Of a stretch of 64,000 bases of DNA, positions 59,101-64,000 are shown piece after piece. How positions within the stretch are numbered: the first letter of the stretch is position 1; every line of letters starts with the position of its first letter. Source of the stretch: Bacteroidota bacterium (GTDB taxonomy: Bacteria > Bacteroidota > Bacteroidia > Flavobacteriales > Weeksellaceae). Under the pieces are notes generated by a model that was given only the letters and a program-made list of their open reading frames with translations, did no database searches and was not told the origin of the DNA. Both the position numbers and the translations under genes were made by a program. The stretch covers positions 32,509-96,508 of the forward strand of contig JAEYOX010000063.1 in NCBI GenBank assembly GCA_023411265.1. The letters run 5' to 3'.

Positions 59101-60697
59101 GTCCCGGCATCCAAATACTCGTATTTCCCGGTCCACATACGGCACGTACCCACCAATAATACGTTGTATTGGGTGTCAGTCCAGACACTGCCGCCGGTGA
59201 AGACGGAGAGGTACCTGAAGGTGCCGTAGCTGTCGTAGGCGGAACATTGGAAGTTGAGATATAATACTGAAACCCATTAGCAGGTGCGGGATTTGGCCCA
59301 CTCCAAGGCAAGTTAACAGAGTTCGCAGTAACAGTTGTTGGTGCAGATGTAGAAGGCGCTAAACAAGTCGGCACTAAGAAATTAATATTATCAATAGCTG
59401 CCGGCGGATCATTAAAAACCGAAGTATCATTTCTCCACTCAAAAACCAAACGAACAATACCTCCTGCAAAAGGAGTAAGGTTAACAGATTGATTAATATA
59501 GGTTTGCCAGCTGGACTGCTGATTGAAATTAGACCCAATTTGAGTTCTTCCCGTTCCGGCAACAATCTGCGTTCCTGCGACAGGAGTAAATGTGGTAGGC
59601 ACTAGCCAAACTCGGAAGTAATCAAAGGTACTTTCTCCAACTGCTTTCCAGTCGAACATCAACGTAGCAAGATTTGTTCCTGCAGGAACAGCAATATCCC
59701 TGTAAGCCTGTACCACTGATGTAGTGTTGGAATACGTGTTGGTTAACCCGTCATTATCCGAAATATATATGGAGTTGGCAGGGTTACCTGTTGCTGGTCC
59801 GTAAGCCCATTTATTGGGTTGTGTGCCGTTAATAAAACCAAAATCATTAGGTCCGGTAAAGGGTTGCACATATGGCATTGTAGCAGGAATCTGGCTGGTA
59901 GTGAAACTTGGGCCGGCCATCCACATACTCTGGTCTGAGGCAGAACAAACTGCACGAACCCACCAATAATAAGTAGTAGATGGTGTGAGTGTAGTTAACG
60001 GAACTGAAGTAGTAGCAGTGTTTCCTGTAGGAACTGTTGCTGCTGTAGGGGCAGTATTAGTTGTTGATAAATAGTATTGATACCCATTGGCTGGGTTAGA
60101 GGTGGAGGCAGTCCAAGTCAGCGTTGCACTGGTGGCTGCCACGGAGTTAACATTTGTATTTGTAGGAAACAGACAGGTAGGAGGAGGACCGATAATCACC
60201 GTATAGTCGTGTGCTTCTCCGAAGCCGGCTGTGTTACACGGAATAGGCTGTGAAGCGTAACGGTCTGCTATTCTCATTCGGTAGGTTCCCGGAGTCACAG
60301 TAACAGGAATATTAATGGTACCATTCGTTGCAGAAGCAGCTCCGGTTCCTGTACTGCTGGCTGTGGAGACCAGTTCTGGTGCTGCGTCTGTAAATGTACC
60401 ATCGTTATTGAAATCAATCCATATTCTCACATTTTGATTGGTGAAATTATGGGTAACAGTATAAGGATAAGGTACAGCAGGTGACATATTGATAATATGT
60501 GTAGTAGTATAATCTCCGTAAGCACCAGGTGAGCATCCAGTATTTAAATGGCTGAATCCTGCAAGCGGAATCGTAAAACTATCAATTACATCTCCACTGT
60601 TACACCCACTTGCAAACGCCGGTGTACAGTAGGCTTGAGCATTAAAATTAGAAAGAGACCACAGAAAAACGGCCAATAAGTAGAAATATTTCTTCAT
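56198..60697 (-). CDS. T9SS type A surface protein with GEVED, FN3 and triplicated FN3-jelly-roll modules
   Basis: 1499 residues. SPI signal (about 1-21), GEVED domain (about 23-172; IWIDFNNDGTFTD, GFGEAHDYTVII), then three near-identical modules of about 270 residues. Each has an FN3 domain with TTYYWWVRAVC followed by a jelly-roll-like domain with the pattern PNDFGFINGTQPNKWAYG and FEWRND. Next come three more FN3 domains (about 990-1265), a second GEVED (about 1270-1420) and a type A sorting domain (about 1425-1499; IQIYPNPVRNILNI, end KFIKE). Inferred to be secreted by T9SS and displayed on the surface. No catalytic motif is visible, so adhesion is a guess. The triplication suggests recent internal duplication. 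Confidence 0.9.
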   Translation of the reverse strand: MKKYFYLLAVFLWSLSNFNAQAYCTPAFASGCNSGDVIDSFTIPLAGFSHLNTGCSPGAYGDYTTTHIINMSPAVPYPYTVTHNFTNQNVRIWIDFNNDGTFTDAAPELVSTASSTGTGAASATNGTINIPVTVTPGTYRMRIADRYASQPIPCNTAGFGEAHDYTVIIGPPPTCLFPTNTNVNSVAATSATLTWTASTSNPANGYQYYLSTTNTAPTAATVPTGNTATTSVPLTTLTPSTTYYWWVRAVCSASDQSMWMAGPSFTTSQIPATMPYVQPFTGPNDFGFINGTQPNKWAYGPATGNPANSIYISDNDGLTNTYSNTTSVVQAYRDIAVPAGTNLATLMFDWKAVGESTFDYFRVWLVPTTFTPVAGTQIVAGTGRTQIGSNFNQQSSWQTYINQSVNLTPFAGGIVRLVFEWRNDTSVFNDPPAAIDNINFLVPTCLAPSTSAPTTVTANSVNLPWSGPNPAPANGFQYYISTSNVPPTTATAPSGTSPSSPAAVSGLTPNTTYYWWVRAVCGPGNTSIWMPGPSFTTGQIPANVPYHQSFTGPNDFTFVGNQTNKWAYGAAEGNPPNSIYISNDDGVSNAYTITSASFAHAYRDIIIPAGSTLGSLMFDWKSEGQSGQDYFSVWMVPVSHTIVPGAAITAGGGKIRIGGNFQLEDTWQTYLNTNVPVFSFISQGGVMRLVFEWRNNATTGTQPPAAIDNINFSVNACRVPPSNLASSNITSNSATLSWTPAVPAPANGYHYYLSPSNIPPTPTTAPTGTAAGSPHNVTGLTPNTTYYWWVRSNCGPGDTSFWVSGGYFTTAQIPATIPYIQNFTGPNDFGFINGSQTNKWAYGSATGNPANAIYISNNNGAANEYTITTPSVVHAYRDITIPSGTTTVTFKFDWKSAGENNNDYMRVWLVPTDYMPVAGSLIAAAPDRIPIAGNFQLQNAWQTYEDPALDVSSFAGGVMRVVFEWRNNASVGTNPPAAIDNVMVVICNNTAPLPVASAITHNTATITWPQDIGGASYIVRYRPVGAPGWVSVIPVPAAPWPATTNSIDLSNLISSQLYEVEVAAVCQGVEGTYAHIEFTTECNPVPPSGLTVNNITASSALVTWDPMIPFTYTLEYREVGGTTWTVVNVNTNSYTITGLLPYTNYEVRIASACSIAFDIYTTPKVFTTLSTCEMAPVGLSITNLSMTQAQVNWNAVPGATYILRWRKVGSSAGWNSVPVSVNNYIITGLTEETQYEVQIANVCNGGTQIFSDPYVFTTPGLNYCEMGSTDSSAEHISNVNVKPFGNEEMNSNSGASNYTSYVGDITRSIVLLQGSNNNQISITKSWNGTPRNAAVTVWIDFNRDGLFTNEERILMSPPNTDAEVTGTFSVPASAYASLTLDKYVVMRVAMSRNSSPEMCSVFEFGEVEDYNVRIVKPLATNILDMEQIQIYPNPVRNILNITRVEDGSKYTIYSSIGQLVQSGGIFNNKIDVSRLINGIFIINIEAKNGQSAQRKFIKE
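57741..58553 (-). repeat. Module copy 3 in the FN3 surface protein
   Basis: FN3 plus jelly-roll unit of about 813 bases, starting near CRVPPSNLASS. Boundaries are approximate and follow the encoded domain. Confidence 0.7.
58554..59371 (-). repeat. Module copy 2 in the FN3 surface protein
   Basis: Second unit of about 818 bases, starting near CLAPSTSAPTTV. It matches copies 1 and 3 over long DNA stretches, not just in protein. Confidence 0.7.
59372..60180 (-). repeat. Module copy 1 in the FN3 surface protein
   Basis: First unit of about 809 bases, starting near CLFPTNTNVNS. The most divergent part is the loop between the FN3 and jelly-roll halves. Confidence 0.7.
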
Positions 60698-60902
60698 AAT
60701 AACTTTTTTAAGTTGAGACTGAGATTTAGGTATTACGCCGGTATAGAGCGATTTACTGAAAACAATAAGTCTATACTAAATACTTTATCCTACAAATCTA
60801 AATAATTTTTATGATTAAGTGAATAATAATGAATAAAAAATTAAAGTAACCAATAAAATTAAAAGTATTTGCAGAAGAAAACCTGATATTTCAGAGAAAA
60901 TA

Positions 60903-60941
60903 AAAGCCTGCTCAAATTTCACCGGAAATCAGACAAGCTTT
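60903..60941 (-). terminator. Hairpin downstream of the decayed T9SS gene end
   Basis: AAAGCCTGCTCAAATTTC pairs with GAAATCAGACAAGCTTT with a few G-U or mismatched positions. The minus strand continues TTTTATTTTC. It sits about 60 bases after the TAG of the remnant, as a real gene's terminator would. Confidence 0.55.
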
Positions 60942-61000
60942 AAAAAAAATTTACGGAAGCAGTTATATGTTTGGGGTAGATGCTGCCAGATTGTATTTGG

Positions 61001-61156
61001 CTACTTTTTTATAAATTTCAAAGATTTGATAAACTCTCCTTTCATATAAGTTCGCACATAATAAACTCCTGCGGGAAAAATCGTTTCAGGGGTTATCTTC
61101 AGGACTATAAGTGAAAGACATTCTTCGATTCCATTTGAACAGGGAAATCCGTCTTG
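61001..61156 (-). pseudogene. Remnant of a T9SS type A sorting domain
   Basis: A minus-strand frame open from a stop at 61157-61159 to TAG at 61001-61003 encodes 51 residues with no start codon. The end reads IFPAGVYYVRTYMKGEF then KSLKFIKK. A-G-x-Y-x-V-R, a charged turn and K-F-I-K-K at the very end match type A sorting domains, including that of the protease next door (GNYIITIAD... KFIKK). No larger gene precedes it, so this is the 3' scrap of a lost T9SS protein. Confidence 0.6.
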
Positions 61157-61210
61157 CTAATTTTTAACTACTCCATGAAAAATCGCCTACTCAATGTAAT
61201 GCAATAGAAA

Positions 61211-61238
61211 AAGCCGCCTCACAATCGTGAAACGGCTT
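61211..61238 (-). terminator. Terminator after the T9SS metalloprotease
   Basis: AAGCCG / CGGCTT stem with an inner TCAC / GTGA pair; the minus strand continues TTTTTCTATT. Confidence 0.8.
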
Positions 61239-61256
61239 GTATATTAAAATTAATTT

Positions 61257-64000
61257 CTATTTTTTAATAAATTTCACACTTCCCTTGAATTCTCGGTCTG
61301 CAATGGTAATGATATAATTACCCACAGTAAGACGGGAAACATTCACCTTATTGTCTTTTACCATACCGGTATCCACCAATTGACCTACAGCGTTGTGAAT
61401 CTGATACACCGCTCTGTCTGAAACTTTGGTTATGTTCAAAACATCCGATACAGGATTAGGATACACTCTGAAGTCATCTTTACCAACTTCTTGTGTAGAG
61501 AGACCGGAAGTAACCATTACAGTATAGTCTTCCACTTCACCCCAGGCGCCCAAGGACGCATCCATGCAAGGATAATGCTGATAAATGCTCCCTGCCTGAC
61601 CGTAAAAAGAAATGACCCTCATTCTGTACGGAATATTTTCTACAGCAACATTCGGAACAGAAAAGGTTGCCGTAGCTACCGCAGTGCTTGCCGGGCTGTT
61701 CATAATAACTTCCTCTGGGATATCTCCGAAAGTACCATTGGCATTAAAATCAATATAAGCCTGTACTGTATTCGGATAAGGTGTTCCTCCAAGCCATCCT
61801 TTTGTCACAGACAAGGTGTACTGCTGACCGGAGCCTTTCACTAAGTTGATTAGTAAGGCGGGGTCATTGGAGTAATTAGAATAGGTACTTGCACCCGAAC
61901 TGTTATTAACATTTGATAGAGTTACATTGGATATATGATCGTCACTTGCATTCGCTGTACTAGCACTACAGTATACAAGGGTTTTAAATGTCTTTGGAGT
62001 AGAGTACGCTCCAGTAACTCCAGAGCAAACTGCTGCGACCTCAACTTCGTACATCGTATTATTGGAAAGTGAAGACAAAGTAACAGGTGAATTGTTAAAA
62101 GTCCCTGTTTGCCATGCTGTTTGTCCCACAACTCTATAACGAACGATATAAGTCGCGCCCAACATTGGATTCCAAGAAACTGTTGCCTGAGAACCTGTAA
62201 CTCCTGAAACCTGAACATTGGACGGAGCAGAACCGTCACAGTTGGAATAGGTAACAACACTTACGGACTGTACGGCATAAAATACATTATTAATTGCCGA
62301 AATTCTTAATTTAATGGTTTGTCCATTCAAAGATGCGGGAAAAGACAACGCTTCTGAACCGTCATTGGGAGTTGATGCAGCCAAAACTGTCCAGGTAACT
62401 CCGTTATCTGTAGTATAATCAATTTTTACATTTGCTACATTGTAAGGAGCTGCATTGGTTCCTGCTACATCCCAAGAAATGACAGTAGGAGCATTGGTGC
62501 TGGCATTTTGAGTATTGATTTTAAATGGTCCGTTATTTCCAACCTGAATAATCTGTTCTGCACTGTTGGTCTGCTGTTGCGCAGGGTTAGGATGATTATC
62601 TCTTACAGTAACAACAAAGTTCAACGTTCTGGCAACATTAGAAACCGTTTCCCAATTGGCTTGAGAAGTCAGATTCCCATTCAATACTTCACTTAATCTT
62701 GGAAAATATCTGGTCGGAGAAGCTGAAGGGAGAACAGATCTGAAGATAGGTTTACTAGTACTGGTAGGGTCGACATTTGTTGTTGAAGATATTGCGCTGT
62801 TGAACTGCTCCCAAGTATATGTTAATGGATTGTTTTCCGGATCTGTAGCGACCGCCGTCAATGCAAAAGCCGTCCCTTTTGGAATAGTGTAAGTTGGTAA
62901 TGGCTGAATAGCCGGAGGATTGTTTACAATGGGAGTTTCTACATCACAGGTCTTAGAATTCAGGTTTTGTTGAACCTGTATAATACTCACCACGTGAAAA
63001 TAAGGATCTGCATGATTCTGTACGTTCCAATTGGTAATTCCGGCATAACTCATAATGGTTGAACCAGAACCGGGCTCCATATTGGTACCGGCACCCTCAA
63101 TATTCATGGAAAAAGTGTGGGTTGCTCCTAACTGATGGCCCATTTCGTGAGCTACATAATCAATATCAAAAGCGTCGCCCTGAGGCACGGTACTGCTAGT
63201 AAATGCCGATCCTTTCGCAGTAGAATTCGGTGAACTCGGATTTACGCAGATACACCCGATACATCCCGCATTACCGTTTCCTCCTGATTGCCCGAACAAA
63301 TGCCCTATATCATAGTTTGCATTTCCTACGACATTGGTCAGGGTTTGCTGTAGCTGTACATTCCAGTTATTCTGGTTGGTATAAGGATCAGTAGCACCAT
63401 TAAGATAGATGATGGCAGGAAAATTCTGTACATTAAGATGTAATGCGAAATCTTTTTCAAAAACTCCGTTTACCCTTGTCATCGTAGCGTTGATTGCCGA
63501 TAAGGCGCCTGCCAATGTACCTCCATGATATTGCGTGTACTCTCCCGTAACCGAAACCGCGAGTCTCAGCGTTCTGTATTTTTTATCTGAACTTTTTGCA
63601 AAATCGGTCGGATTGTGAGAAAAAGTACTTCCATTCTGATACAAAGCATCCATTTGAGCTTGAGCTACTGAACCTTCCTCTGTAGAACATACAAAACTTC
63701 CTTTTTCAGGATCTGTTGTTTTGTAATGTACTCCATAAACAGTTTTGTCAGAATTCATCGGCGAAATAAATTCATATCTGCCGTTTTTGATAATCATGGA
63801 CTGAAAATCTACCGGAGAAGTACTGAACCTGATATACTTGGAAGGATCATCCAGTCCAACGCCCACATAAGACCCCAAATCATACTGAATCGCCAGTTCT
63901 TTGTCCATCACGGGAAAACTATACACTGTGAAGCGTTCCACTTTGCCATCCATAGTAGGTATAGAAATCTGTACGCCTATCGATCCCTTGCCCATTTCCG
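61257..64000 (-). CDS. Secreted M12B-like metalloprotease with FN3, GEVED and T9SS type A domains (5' truncated)
   Basis: The reading frame stays open to the window edge; the first Met at 63995 is internal, so the signal and part of the propeptide are missing. Counting from it: pro-region to about 135, then a metzincin domain with zinc motif HEMGHQLGATH (about 283-293) and Met-turn TIMSYAG (about 313), the reprolysin/ADAM-like pattern. After this come a cadherin-like Ig domain (about 360-440), another beta domain, FN3 (about 590-680), GEVED (about 685-830) and a type A sorting domain ending VKFIKK. It probably cleaves extracellular proteins or peptides; the substrate is unknown. Strong terminator downstream. 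Confidence 0.92.
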   Translation of the reverse strand, partial: EMGKGSIGVQISIPTMDGKVERFTVYSFPVMDKELAIQYDLGSYVGVGLDDPSKYIRFSTSPVDFQSMIIKNGRYEFISPMNSDKTVYGVHYKTTDPEKGSFVCSTEEGSVAQAQMDALYQNGSTFSHNPTDFAKSSDKKYRTLRLAVSVTGEYTQYHGGTLAGALSAINATMTRVNGVFEKDFALHLNVQNFPAIIYLNGATDPYTNQNNWNVQLQQTLTNVVGNANYDIGHLFGQSGGNGNAGCIGCICVNPSSPNSTAKGSAFTSSTVPQGDAFDIDYVAHEMGHQLGATHTFSMNIEGAGTNMEPGSGSTIMSYAGITNWNVQNHADPYFHVVSIIQVQQNLNSKTCDVETPIVNNPPAIQPLPTYTIPKGTAFALTAVATDPENNPLTYTWEQFNSAISSTTNVDPTSTSKPIFRSVLPSASPTRYFPRLSEVLNGNLTSQANWETVSNVARTLNFVVTVRDNHPNPAQQQTNSAEQIIQVGNNGPFKINTQNASTNAPTVISWDVAGTNAAPYNVANVKIDYTTDNGVTWTVLAASTPNDGSEALSFPASLNGQTIKLRISAINNVFYAVQSVSVVTYSNCDGSAPSNVQVSGVTGSQATVSWNPMLGATYIVRYRVVGQTAWQTGTFNNSPVTLSSLSNNTMYEVEVAAVCSGVTGAYSTPKTFKTLVYCSASTANASDDHISNVTLSNVNNSSGASTYSNYSNDPALLINLVKGSGQQYTLSVTKGWLGGTPYPNTVQAYIDFNANGTFGDIPEEVIMNSPASTAVATATFSVPNVAVENIPYRMRVISFYGQAGSIYQHYPCMDASLGAWGEVEDYTVMVTSGLSTQEVGKDDFRVYPNPVSDVLNITKVSDRAVYQIHNAVGQLVDTGMVKDNKVNVSRLTVGNYIITIADREFKGSVKFIKK

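Larger units (their letters stand above)
60698..61256. other. 559-base gap between two T9SS genes
   Basis: Contains the decayed sorting-domain end at 61001-61156, a terminator hairpin at 60903-60941 and the protease terminator at 61211-61238. The part at 60698-60900 is AT-rich with no clear promoter box. Confidence 0.6.

Noticed and set aside
60698..60902. Possible riboswitch or regulatory RNA upstream of the FN3 protein
   Set aside because: Sequence is AT-rich without conserved riboswitch cores or strong stems.

Overview
The window comes from a bacterium of the Bacteroidota, class Flavobacteriia, most likely close to Chryseobacterium or Kaistella (Weeksellaceae). The evidence is moderate-to-low GC, promoters of the TTG-N20-TAnnTTTG type, many SPII lipoproteins, secreted proteins ending in type IX secretion (T9SS) sorting domains, a fused CcoNO cbb3 oxidase, and lineage gene pairs such as rpoC-DUF3467 and rnc-IPExxxVDY-pyk. 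The genus is inference; there is no rRNA in the window to test it.

Layout. 1-1556: the end of a SulP transporter, a beta-carbonic anhydrase and, convergent, pth. 1641-8734 (minus): four tandem paralogous lipoproteins and mfd. 8908-12715: small lipoproteins, a GH3-type enzyme, and an AT-rich islet (about 11328-12343) that looks like accessory DNA with a possible insertion-sequence end. 12752-14806: a large T9SS type B surface protein. 14967-22888: dnaB, rnhA, a nitroreductase, nadB-nadC, a membrane protein-asd pair and a cation-efflux protein. 22898-28759: DUF2752/CD225 pair, aconitase, rluA, panB and a Crp/Fnr regulator. 28851-37664: a complete cbb3 oxidase cluster (ccoI, ccoS, ccoNO, ccoQ, ccoP, ccoG, ccoH, SafE-like) divergent from the Crp/Fnr gene. 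37687-46731 (minus): rpoB-rpoC-DUF3467. 47197-49027 (minus): lpxK-punA. 49147-51737: truA and an ABC exporter. 51759-55927 (minus): acpP-fabF-rnc-IPExxxVDY-pyk. 56198-64000 (minus): a repetitive FN3/GEVED adhesin-like T9SS protein and a T9SS metalloprotease, with a decayed T9SS gene end between them.

Most of the window is housekeeping: transcription (rpoBC, mfd), replication (dnaB, rnhA), translation (pth, truA, rluA), NAD, pantothenate, aspartate-family, lipid A and fatty acid synthesis, glycolysis and the TCA cycle, and microaerobic respiration. The less ordinary material is the lipoprotein array, the islet near 11.3-12.3 kb, several genes whose ATG lies four bases after the promoter -7 box, a perfect inverted repeat over the nitroreductase promoter, an rpoB operon not preceded by rplJL and carrying a long leader, and the T9SS protein cluster. 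No CRISPR array, tRNA, rRNA, intact transposase or clear phage gene was seen. I found no convincing wholly new multi-gene system.
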